From Chlorella sorokiniana (Eukaryota > Chlorophyta > Trebouxiophyceae > Chlorellales > Chlorellaceae), in NCBI GenBank assembly GCA_025917655.1, contig CP084618.1, positions 868,001 to 932,000 of the forward strand: 64,000 nucleotides of DNA, given 5' to 3'. The notes below the pieces were generated by a model. The model made no database searches. It worked only from the letters and a program-made list of their open reading frames with translations, and was not told where the DNA came from. Positions 11,001 to 22,100 of this stretch are shown piece by piece. Each line of letters starts with the position of its first letter. Position 1 is the stretch's first letter. The translations under genes were made by a program, and so were the position numbers.

Positions 11001-14000
11001 AATCCTCGGCTTGGAGGGCACGCCCGCAGGTGAGGCGTGGGTGGCAAGTTTGATGGGGAGGGGGTGGACTGGAGTGTGTGAGTGGGCATAGCACCGGCTC
11101 TTCGGGCTTGGGGGGTGCCTGGCAAGGGGAAAGGAGGCATGGGGCCCGGGGAGCAGGCGCAGCCAAACGGCAGCCTGGGCCCCTCTCAGGCATCAGCAGG
11201 CACCCCTGCGAGCGCGCAGCTCGCTGCCTGCTGCTCTTCGCCACCTTCTGGTTGGGCTTTCTTGGTCTGCTAGGCATGTTGCTGTGAAAGTGTACCGCCT
11301 GGATGGCGTTCTTTTCATGTGGAGTGAACGGTTTGCGTTCAAGACGGAGACCCCGTGGTCAGCATGCGCATGCATGCACTCCAGCGCAGCTACGCACTCT
11401 CAACTCTCAAACCTACCAAGCAGCGCCCCCCATCCATTCACCCACACAACCCCCACCCACACACTCACACATGCACACACCCACACACACAACACAGGCG
11501 TGGAGGACAACGGCAGCCTGACTCGGGTGGCCGCCTTCCCCATCGGCATCGACCCCGATCGCTTCACAGAGGCGCTGGAGACGCCTGAGGTGAAGGCCAA
11601 CATCGCGCAGCTGCTCAACAGGTGGGAGGCAGCGGGGACGGGGAGGAAAGGCGAGGGCGTGGGTGTGGGTGTGGGTTGGGGGTTAGGTGGGGGGCTTGTA
11701 GAGAAAGGGGGCACAGGGGGCCATCTGGGGAGAAAGCGAGTTCAACAAGAAAGGGGGTAGAAGGCGCAGCAGACAGATGGACGGCTGCGGCTCGCGTGGA
11801 ACAGCGCTTGGAACAGCGCTGTATCGGGACGGCTGCCTACCTGCGCACCCGTAGGGGCGCGCCAGCGATGCGCGGTGTGAGTGGGGCGCGTGGGCGGCGG
11901 GGGGTGCCGATGCGGAAACGTACTGCTTTGCGTGCAGGTACGCGGGGCGCAAGGTGATGCTGGGAGTGGACCGGCTGGACATGATCAAGGGCATTCCGCA
12001 GGTGGGTGCTGGGCCCGTCCCTTCTGACCGCGTTGACTGCATTTGACTTTGACCAACCGCACCATCGACAGCCGCTCGTCGGACGGCTCTGCCTGCCTGC
12101 CTGCCTGCCGCACCCTGCACACGCTGCCCGTGTGCCGCCCTGCGACCGAGCCTCGACCCCGTTTCTCACCGCCCCGCTGCGCCTGCTGCGTCTTCCACGG
12201 CCGCCGCCGCAGAAGCTGCTGGCGTTTGAGAAGTTCCTTGAGGAGCACCCGGAGTGGCGGGACAAGGTACTGCTGGTGCAGATAGCGGTACCGTCCCGCA
12301 CCGACGTGCCCGAGTATCAGCGGCTGCGCAGGTGACCCCCTCCCCCGGCCCTTCAAGGCTGGCCGGCCAGCCGCACAGTCTGCTCTGCTTCTGCTGGCTG
12401 GCCTGCTGGGGCGGCCGGCCGGCCGCTGCCGGCTTTCCCGCCTCGGCCGCCCCGCCGGGTTCTGGCTGGATTCGCCGCGATGCGGCCCTCCTCCCCCATG
12501 CTTCGATCCCTCCCCTCTCTGTGTCCACCAACAGTGACCGCCTTCTTCTTCTTTTTGAATGAGGACCTATACTTCCTTCTTGAACCATACTTCCTTCTTG
12601 ATTTCCTGCCTGCCCCCCCTTCCCCCGCGCAGCATGGTGCACGAGGTGGTGGGGCGCATCAACGGCCAGTACGGCACGCTGACCCACGTGCCCATCTACC
12701 ACCTGGACAGGCGCGCTTTCTTCCTGCCGCTGCCGCCCGCGCCGCCTCCCTCCTGCTGGCGCCACCCGGCCGCCTCCCGCCCTCCTGCTGCCGCCGCCCC
12801 GGCCGCCCCTCCTCCCCGTCCTGCCGCCGCCGCCCGCGCCGCCTCCCTCCCTCCCACGCGCTGGCTGCCCTGCTGCCCCGCTCGCTGCTCTCGACCTTCA
12901 CACCTCAGCAGTGGGGCAGGGCCCAGGCGTTGCACGGCGGCGGTCGAACCGGTCAACCCTCAAGCTGTCCTTCCGCGTCCACCTTTCCTCCCGCAGGCAG
13001 CTCAGCTTCAACGAGCTGGTCGCGCTGTACGCCATCACCGACGTCGCTCTGGTCACGTCGCTGCGCGACGGCATGAACCTGGGTGGGTTGGTGGGTGGGT
13101 GGGGCTTTTCGTGCGTGCGTGGAGGCAGGCGGCAGCGGCGCAAGCAGCGCCACGCCTCGGCCCTGCTCTCAGGGCGCCCGCCGTGGCTGCATGGGCAGGC
13201 AGGCAGTGCGGCATGAAAGGGGTGTTGTTGGGTGTCGTTAGGAGCAGGAGAGGCGTGTCGATTGACTGCTGACTGGACTGATCCATGTTTCTTTTGCTCA
13301 CCGCGCACGTCTTCCCTCCCTCCTTGTGCCCCCTCTCGATCCGCCTGTCCTCCCGACAGCCCTTCCCTCCTTTCTTCCCAAACAAGTGCTCCTTTCTTCC
13401 CCTGTTCCCCCTGCAGTCTCCTATGAGTACGTGGCCTGCCAGCGCGACAACGCCGGCGTGCTCATACTGTCGGAGTTTGCGGGGGCGGCGCAGTCATTGG
13501 GTGAGCGCGCCTCCCCCCGCCGGGCGCTGCTGAGCACGGTTGCGGCCCCGCCCACCGCCCGTGTTGCTGCAAGCCCCGCCCCTTCTTTTGGCGGTCTTGC
13601 CCCCGTTCCATTTTTTTTCCTCCCTTCCATCCTTTCCTCCTCCCCACCTGCCAATCTTCTTCCTTCAGGTGCGGGCGCCATCCTGGTCAACCCATGGAAC
13701 ATCAACGACCTCAGCCAGGCGATCGAGTATGCGCTGATGATGGGCGACCTCGGTGAGTGCGCCGCGCGGCGGGTGGTGTGTTGGGAGGTGGGGCGGATGC
13801 GCTGGCATCCTTGGGGCTGTGGGGCGGGCGGTTGGCGCTTGTGTCGAACCCCCTCCCCTGGGCTGCCGCATGGGCCTGCATGCCGGGCCGGACAGCCCCT
13901 GCAGCCAAGCGGCCCCCGGCTGCAGCTGCTGCTGCTGCAAAGCTGCGCGCAAGCCATGGGGCACGCCGCCGCCGCGCCCGGCGTCACACCTTCTCTTCTC

Positions 14001-17000
14001 CCCCTTGTCCAGAGCGCCGTGAGCGTCACCGCCAAAACTACATGCACGTGACGATACACACTGCGCAGGTGGGCCGCGCGGGAGGGTGGCAGCATTCTTT
14101 TCGGCTTGTAACTATGCAGCAAAAAGTAACAACGCCCCGCCCAGCGAGCATTGCCTGCCTGCCTAAATCCCGCAAAACATCTCGCCCTCATCCCGCCCGC
14201 AAGCATCTCTCCCCCCTCCCGCACACACCACTCCCGCTCTCAGCTGCACCTCTCTCTGCACGCTGCTCTCTTACCCCCGCTCTGCGATCCGCCTCCCTCC
14301 CCCTCCCCCACCATCCACACAGACCTGGGCGGACACCTTCATCTCCGAACTGAACGACACTCATGTGGAAGCGGAACTGAGGACAAAGAACATCCCGCCT
14401 GCGGTGCGCCACCGCCGCCGCCCCAGCTGCCCTGGGCTGCCCGGCATGCGGCGCCGCGCCCTGCCCTGGCTGCCGCGGGCCGCACGCTGGCGGCTTGCTG
14501 TGCTTGCTGTGCGGGCCCCGCCTCCTTTGCCCCGCCCCAGCTGCCCTCCCCTTGAATCGAAGCTCGCCGGCCAGCAGACAGCTTTGATCAGCGGTGGAGC
14601 CGTCATTCCTGATCAACTCCCCCTATCCGCTTACCGACACTGACACCCGCTGGGACTTCTCTGCTACAACCTGCTGCAGCTGGACATGGAAGCGCTGGCC
14701 ACTGCCTACTCCGCCTCGCGCCGCCGCCTGCTGGTGCTGGGCTACAACGCGACGCTGACCACGGCGGTGGAGGCACCGCGGCAGCCCAAGAAGCACTTCG
14801 ACCAGATACAGGTGGGTTGGGTGTGTGTGGTGGTGGTGGTGTGGGGGGGAAGGGGGCTAGGGGGACGTGCCTTGATTGGTTGGGCCGGCAGCTGAGATGA
14901 TGCTGGTTGTTCCTCTGCCTGCACACGGGCGCCATCCTGGTTGAGGTTCCCCAGGATTCCGGAGAGATGTGGGTGGACCTAGGGGCTGGGTAGACCTGCC
15001 AGAGAAGATAACAATTAACCAGCCAACCGATGACCCCCCTCTCCCTCCCTCCCCCCCCGCCCCCTGCAGGCCCTCACGCGCGTCAACCCTGCCGCCTACT
15101 CGTGCCTGGCGGCGCTGAGCCAGAACCCGCTAGTGGACATAGTGGTGGGTGGCGCCGCTGCTTCCCATCCCCTCCCTTTTGTGTGCCCGCTGTCTCCGCT
15201 TTCTGTGCCCTGCCGCGGCTGCTGCCTGCCACGTCGAGTGTGTTTCCGACTACAACGCTGCTGCTTGCTGCTTGGGTGGGCGCGGGGTTTGCTTGCCTGC
15301 AAGGCTGCGGCTGAGGCCATGCGGGGGCCGGAAGGAGATGCTGCCCTCCGCTTGCCCGCACTCTGCGACACGCCAGCAGTCCCCCCCACACACACACACC
15401 TATACCCGCCGCACTTCACACACACACCACACACACACCTCCCCCGCCCGCAGGTCATCTCGGGCGGCGAGAAGCACCGGCTGGAGGAGGTGTTCAGCGA
15501 CCTCCACATCTGGCTGGCGGCGGAGAACGGCGCCGTCATACGCCCGCCGGGCTCGCGGGTGCGCAGCCGCGCATGCGCAGCGTGCTGGGCTGCTGTGTTG
15601 CGCGATGGTTGCTGTTGTTGGGGAAAGGGTGGAGACGGGGTTTGGGGGCTTGCGGGCCTGGTTGACGGTGGAGCGCAGCAGCTGGCACCCTGGTCACGCG
15701 CGGGCCGCCTGCGAGAATCACGCTTGCCGGGGCCAGCACCCAACACCCTCCCACCACTCTCACCCCTCGCCCCATCACCCTCGCACCACCCTCGCCACTC
15801 CCCCATCAACCTCGCACCACCCTCGCCACTCCCCCATCACCCTCGCACCACTCACGCCACTCCCCCGCCCCCATCACCCTCCCACCACTCTCGCCACTCC
15901 CCACCCTCACCATCCCCCCCACAAACACACACCTCTGCTGCTGCCTCAGGACTGGGTGACGCTGATGGATGCCGGGTCGGGGGAGTGGAAAGAAAGCGTG
16001 CAGCTGGTGTTTGAGTACTTCTGCGAGCGCACGCCCCGCTCCTTCGTGGAGCAGCGCGGCACCAGCCTGGTGTGGAACTACAAGTACGCGGGTGAGCGGG
16101 CGGCTGTACTGCTGCACCGTCAGGGGGACCGCACTGCTGTACCGCCCGGGCGAGCAAGGTGCTGGGGCCCGCGGAGCACGCGGCGCAGCGGGGGCTTGCC
16201 GCGGGGTGCCGCTAACGCGGACGGGTCCAGCGCTGCGCGGGGAAGTGCTGTTCAGCCTCTGTTTGACACCACCCACTCTTGATGCCGTTTTCCTGTCTTT
16301 GTTTGTTTCTCTGTCCCCCTCAGACGTGGAGTTTGGGCGCATCCAGGCTCGCGACCTGCTGCAGCACCTGCTCACCGGCCCCATCTCCAACGCGCCCGTG
16401 GACATCGTGCGGGTGCGGTACCGCCAGCTTCCCGCCAGATTCCTGCCAGCTTGCTGACAATCGTCCTGCATGAGGTCACCGGCGGGCCCCGAGTCTCCCC
16501 AGTGCACTTGCATACGCACCACGCCCCTCCCCCCCCCCGCCCCCCTGCTCACACACATGCCCACCCGCACACTCACCCCACGCAGGGTTCCAAAAGCGTG
16601 GAGGTGCGGCCGGTGGGCGTGTCCAAGGGCGCATCCATGGAGCGCATCCTGGCGCACATGGCGGGTGAGGCGCCGCACTGCAGCTACAGCAGTACGTTGC
16701 AGCGGTACCGCTGCAGCCCGGCGGAAGCGTGTCGGGTCCCAGGGGCCTACCGCCAGCTTTTGCCGACGCCGCCGGGCTGGCGCCGAGCCTGCGGCCGGAG
16801 CATCTGTCGCCTTTCTTGGCGGGCTGCTGCTGGCCCCAGTTTTGGAGGGCCCACCGTACCGCCTGCCCCCTGATGTACATCTGCGCACCGCAGGCTACGA
16901 CATGTCGATCGCCGAGACCGAGTTTGTGTTTGTCGGGGGCACTTTTTGGCGCGGGACGAGAACGTGTTCACTCTGTTTGAGGGGCATGTGCCCACTGCGG

Positions 17001-18372
17001 CGGGCGGCGCTGCTGCGGCGCAGCCTCAGGTGCGCCCCGCTGTGCTGCTGGCGCCCCCGCCCCTTGCTTGCGCTGCCGCGTGTGCATGCGCTTGTCGTGT
17101 CTGTCTTGGGGTTTGTATTGAACGTTTGTGTGGGAATTGAAACAGTCCAGTGACCAGAGCTGCCCGCGTGCAGTTGCCCTGCTCGCGATGCTAACACACA
17201 ACCTCTTCCCCCTCCTCCCCCTCCCTCAACTCCCAACTGCACCTGTATCTGTCGCACAAACATCGCACCCAACAGACGGATGTGCTGCTGTCCTCGCTCT
17301 TCCACCCCGCTGACCTGGACTCCATGCCGGCCGCTATCACCCCCGGCCGACCCCCGGCGCCCCCGGCTCCGTCAGCGGCGGCAACCTCGCGGCCCTGCCC
17401 GAGGGCAAGCCGGCAGAGCCCAGCGACGACCCCGCTGCCGCGGCGGCTGCGTTCCGGCAGCAGGCGACGGCTGCGCAGCCCCAAGCCCAGCCCCAGCAGC
17501 AGCAGCAGCAGCAGCAGCAACAGGCAGCGGCGCCCAAGCCGGGCGGCGAGAACGGGCGGCAGCGCGGCGGCGGCGGCCGCAACGGCGGCGCGCGCGGCGG
17601 CGGCAGCAGCGCTGCTGCCGGCGACAGCCTGCCGTTCAAGCTGCCCCCAAGTACCTCTTCACTTGTACCGTCGGCCGCAGCATGGCCAGCAAGGCCAGGT
17701 GTGTGGGAGGTGCCTGCCACGCTGTGCATGCTGTGCCCGCCGCCCCTTGCGGCTGGTTGCCGTCGCATCGCACTCCGCTCCGCCACACTGTACCGCTCCG
17801 TACCACCTGCTCCCTCCCCGTTGCCCCGCAGCTACTCGCTGGGCGGGTCGATGGAGGTGGCGCAGCTGCTGCACAAGATGGCGCTGGCCGACGGCATACC
17901 CACCAGCCAGGTGCCTGCCGACAGCGGGGGCGGGGAGGGGGGCTGGTCGAGGAGTTTGGGGTTGGGGGCCTGAGCCGAGGGGCGGCTGCGGCTGCGGCTG
18001 CACAGCCTGTTGTTGATCAGCTTGTCCCATCTCGCCGGCCTCTCTCCTTCCTTTTCTGCATGCGCTGCCTGTGCGCACTCTGCCGCCCTCTCTCTAGCGG
18101 GCATCGCCCGCTCAGTCCCCACCCCCTACCCTCCCATGTTTTTTCTGCTGCAACACTTGGCCGGCAGCCTACGGTCACGCCGCTGCTCCCCTTGCTGCCT
18201 GCTCTGCCGCTGGTCAGCGCTCGAGCCCACCGCCGCCGCCGCCTGCCTCCCTCCCCGCCCGGACTCGCCCCCGCAGCTCCACCTGCCCGGCCTCTCCACC
18301 ACCGCCTCTTTTGACGACCTCCTGCATCAGCTGATGGCGTCGGAAGGCGCGCTGCAGCCGTCCTCGCTCTAG
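8068..18372 (+). CDS. TPS1: Trehalose-6-phosphate synthase, plant class I type (GT20 plus inactive TPP-like domain)
   Basis: Makes trehalose-6-phosphate from UDP-glucose and glucose-6-phosphate. About 28 exons can be joined with matching phases and resemble Arabidopsis TPS1 almost throughout. The synthase domain starts with IVVANRLPVSA (about 8630), then WIGWPGVYIEAG (9233), NSVLWQLFHYV (9370), VQDYHLMLLP (10090-10425), FFLHTPFPSSEIYRTLP, FHTYDYARHFVSACTRI, MLGVDRLDMIKGIPQK with the Arg/Lys donor-site pair, and DGMNLVSYEYVA. The phosphatase-like domain carries GYNATLT (14742-14762) where an active enzyme has two Asp residues, so TPP activity should be lost. A Gln- and Gly/Arg-rich insert is encoded at 17360-17640. 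The stop is TAG 18370-18372. Frame slips sit at C/G runs 9319-9322, 16935-16939, 17351-17355 and 17644-17648. The start is uncertain: an acceptor-like CGCAG near 8137 could mean that the true first exon lies upstream. Confidence 0.93.
9417..9580 (+). repeat. G-rich minisatellite, about 26-bp unit, in TPS intron 4
   Basis: Five to six imperfect copies of a unit beginning GGTTGGTGGGC fill the first half of the intron between the exons ending at 9416 and starting at 9745. The G runs lie on the transcribed-sense strand, so the pre-mRNA could form G-quadruplexes. Confidence 0.85.
15750..15905 (+). repeat. C-rich tandem repeat, about 31-bp unit, in a TPS intron
   Basis: About four copies of a unit beginning CTCGCACCACCCTCGCCACT, with decay at both ends, lie in the intron between the exons ending near 15558 and starting near 15949. 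The pyrimidine-rich repeat merges into the polypyrimidine tract before the acceptor. Confidence 0.8.
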
Positions 18373-18543
18373 CTCCGCCGCCAAGGCTGGCCTGCGCTGC
18401 GCCGGGCGGCGGAACAGCAATGCGGCTGCAGCCCGCCTGCATTAGGCCGGCTACGAGGGGAAGTGCCTAGCGCCCAGCCCGGTGCAATGCTGGCAACTGC
18501 TGCTTGCCTGCTGCTGCTTGCACCATCCACGCATCCGTTGGCA

Positions 18544-18548
18544 TGTAA
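18544..18548 (+). terminator. UGUAA polyadenylation signal of TPS
   Basis: TGTAA on the plus strand, 172 bases after the TPS stop codon, matches the green algal poly(A) signal. Confidence 0.5.
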
Positions 18549-18793
18549 GGCATGCCGCGCTGCGTTGCATGATGGGCGCGCTGGCAGTGCACGCCGCTCC
18601 CTGCGTGCGCGGGCACCCCATATCTCACTCCAACATCACTTCCGTTGATGATAGATTTGAACCTTGAGGGTGTGGGTCCCCTTGCCGCATCAGCAACCAC
18701 AGCCACCTCAGCTCCCAGCTGTTGCGGCTGGCTGCTCCGCTCACCTTCATCTCTGCTGGCAAGCCATGGCCGCTACTTGCTTGCTTTGATTGC

Positions 18794-18798
18794 TTACA
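18794..18798 (-). terminator. UGUAA polyadenylation signal of PPWD1
   Basis: The minus strand reads TGTAA 354 bases past the PPWD1 stop. The match and position are plausible for a green algal poly(A) signal. Confidence 0.45.
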
Positions 18799-19151
18799 AC
18801 CAAGCATAGGCCACATGAGTAGGTATTGAGACAGGCAGCAACAGCAGCAGCAGGAGCCCACGAAAAACAGAACGCAGCAAGCGCTCAAAGGTGGCATGTG
18901 CGTGGTTTACGGGGGACGGCGCTCGCCCGTCTGCGCGCCACAGCTGCTGAACACGGCACGCGCGAGGAGCGCCCGGGCGCTGCCTGCCGCGCTGACCAGC
19001 CGGTGTGTTCCCTCTCTGGCTCGGGCCGATGCACTCCTGCCCTTCTGACACAGAGGGCGAGGCGCCTCGTGTGCAGCTCGTGTGCAGCTGACGCACGCGC
19101 GCGCTTCTCGCTTGACGCCGGCGGGCTGCCCAACGGCGGCGCCGCACCGCT

Positions 19152-22100
19152 TCACCCCTCCACCGACGCCCGCACCTCGATGTTCAGCATGCTCACTTCC
19201 TCCAGCGGCTTGTCGGTGCGCGGGTTGGTCTTGACCTGCGGCGGCGGCGGCGGCGGCGCGGCGATGAGAAAGAAAGGAGGGCCGAAGAGGGGTCAGCAGC
19301 AGGCTGGCGGGCGGGCGGCGCACGGGGGCGAGCCGCTTGCGACGGGCGGGCAGCCTTCGCCCCCAGGGCGGATGCACCCAAGAGCGGGGGCTGGTGTCCA
19401 GCGTGGCGCCAGCGAGGCAGCCGACGTGGCAGCTTCCCCGCACCTTCTCTATGGCCACAACCACATCCATGCCCTTCACCACCCGCCCAAACACGGTGTG
19501 CTTGCCGTCCAGCCCTGCGCGGGAAGCGGGCAGGGAGGCGTCGAGGGTGGGTGGGCAGACATGTGGAAGGCGGCAGCAGCCAGGGCAAACAGGCAGGGCA
19601 GCAGGCAGGAAAGGCAGTACACGGGACCGGGCAGCAGATGGAAGCCCTGCGCTCCGACAGCCAAGCCCACGGGGGGAACCGCAAAGGTGCTGCTTCCTGG
19701 CGTGCTGCCTCCCGGCCTCTCCCCCTTCACCACCACCACCACAACCAAAATATGCTCTCCGCATCCGAACACACCCTCACCCCCCTCCTGGCTGCCCCCT
19801 GGGCCTAGCAGCCGGTCTGGCCAGCAGCGAGCGGGCCCACTCACAGGGCGTGGGCACGGTCGTGATGAAGAACTGGGAGCCGTTGGTGTTGGGGCCCGCG
19901 TTGGCCATGGACAGGGTGAAGGGGCGGTCGTGCCGCAGGTTGCTGCAGGCGGCGGGGGGGTGGGCGGGCGGGCAGCGGCAAGGTTTGGTGGGGGAGGCGA
20001 TGTCGGCCTGCTGCTGCAAGCCGGCCGCGCGGCCGGCGCCGGCGCGGGCAAAATGCGGGCTTGTGCGCCGCACAAGCAGGGCGACACGCAAGGGCGCCGG
20101 GGACCCTGCTGCTCGACTCTTGCAGCAGCAGGGCGGCTGCCTCGGGCTCCCGAGCGCAGCGCCGCCGCTGCCCAGTTGCGGCTGCAGCGCAGCGCGCCGA
20201 TGTGCTGCGGCCTGCAGGCGGCGGCCCGGCGGCACCGCAGCCTCACCGTGAGATTTCGTCTTCAAACTCGCCGCCCCATATCGACTCGCCGCCCGTACCA
20301 TTGCCTGCATGGCGGTACATTGCCGTGACATGGATGGAGCGTCAGCAAGCGTACCGCCTCGTCCTGCTCGCTGCCCCAGCACGGCCCTGAGCAGGGCAGC
20401 CAGGCTGCGTCAGGCGGGCCGCCCGGCCGCCGCCGCAGCCGGCTGCCAGAGCGCCGAGCGGTGGTCGCATGCGGCCAGGGCTGGGCAAACCCTGAATAAT
20501 ACAAACCCTGAACCCTACAAAAAGCTGGGCACATGCGACAGGGGCGCTGCGAGGGTGAGGCTGAGCGCTGAGCGCGCACCAAGGGGGTCTCCCGTCTGCA
20601 GCATGAAGCCCTTGATGACTCTGCGGGGCGGCGGCGGCAGAGCAGGCAACCGACTTGAGCAGTGCGCTTTGCAAGCAGCTCAACAGGAGCCGTGCACGCC
20701 GGGTCTTTGTGCCACGAGCAAGCAGCACTGGCAGGCAGCGGCACTGTAGGGCGGCACCGACCCGGCCCGGCATCTGCAGCTGCTGCAGGAGGCGGCTCGC
20801 CTGTGGAAGATGATGCCGTCGTAGTACCCGTTCTTGGCATGGGTGATGAAGTTCTCCACGGTTTTGGGGCACTGCGGGGGGGCGGAGCGAGCGCGGGAGG
20901 AAGGAGTCGGGACCAGGCCAGCAGCAGCAGAGAAAAGGGGCGCCGCCGCCGACGGACAGCCGACCGATGGCGGCACTCCACGGCGCACAGGCGGACGAGG
21001 TTGCTGGGCAAGCTGCCAACGGTCGGTCGCAGGTCGGTCAACGGGCGGTCAACGGTCGGTCAACGGGCGGTCAACGGGGGCGTTGACCGCGCAGCACCCA
21101 CCTCGTCGGGGAACAGCTTGACCCAGATGTCCCCCGGTTGGTGTGGATGATGGCGCCCGCGGCTGCTCCACTGCACAGCCAGAAACAGGAGAGGGCACGA
21201 GGAAGGGAGGCTCAAGCTTGAGCTGCAGCTCGGTCTGGACTTTGCATCATCGTGGCAGCAACAGAGGAAGCGAGGGCAGCGGCTATGCAGCACATGGGCA
21301 GGCTGCGGCGGCACTGCGGCGGCGGGCCAGCGGGGTTCACGTGCAGAGGGGCCCACGGCGGTGCCGCCGCCCTCCAGCGCCGCCGCTGCAGCCTCGCCCA
21401 CCGGCCGCTCGTTGAACACATCCCTGCGCTTGCGTGTTGGTGGGCAGCAAGGGCGAGGTAAGAACAACGAGGAGAACTAACGCAACGCAAAGAATGGCGG
21501 GTGCCGAAAAGTTCATCCCCATGCATGGCGGCGTCATGAGGCGAGGTGGCGCCGCACGCCGCGAGTGGCTGTGGCTGGCTGCGCTGCGCACGCGGCGACC
21601 GGGCGTCGGCCGGCCCAGAAGGGCCTTGCGGTTGCTGCCAATGAGGCCCACCTGCCCGTGGCCGCATCCTCGGTTTCGGAGGGCTCGCGCTGCGTGAAGA
21701 GGTACAGCCGCTGCTTGCGGAACGCGCAGCAGAGCAGCGTGGGGTCGGGCTGCACAGCGTGCACGGCGTGGGGGAACCAAATGGGTTGCATGCATGGGGC
21801 GAGCGCCGGGTCGGCGCTCGGCAAACCAGTGTATGGGCCGGTCACAGCTCAGGCGACAGCCAGCTGGCGTCAGCCGCGCACGCATGCCAGCAGCAGGGCA
21901 CCTGGGGCAGCTTGGCGTCGGGTGCCGACGGCAGCCGCTTGGCTTTCTTCGGGATGCCCTGCATGGGAGGGCGGCGGAGGACGGCGTCGACGCATCGCAG
22001 AGCGACAGAGCAACGCCCCGGAAGCAGCAGCGCTGCCTGCGCTTCGTACCGCGGCCTGAAGCCAGCGCTGTAAGGCGAGCATTCAGGCCGTCATGGCGGC

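Larger units (their letters stand above)
18373..19151. other. Convergent 3' intergenic region, TPS and PPWD1
   Basis: Two genes end facing each other across 779 bp. One UGUAA element is present for each strand (18544-18548 plus, 18794-18798 minus), so the two 3' UTRs can end without overlapping. Nothing else recognisable. Confidence 0.5.

Noticed and set aside
18826-20328. 500-codon plus-strand open frame
   Set aside because: It lies antisense to the cyclophilin exons of PPWD1. In GC-rich coding DNA the opposite strand is often open, and the translation has no domain and odd Arg/Ala/Gly composition.
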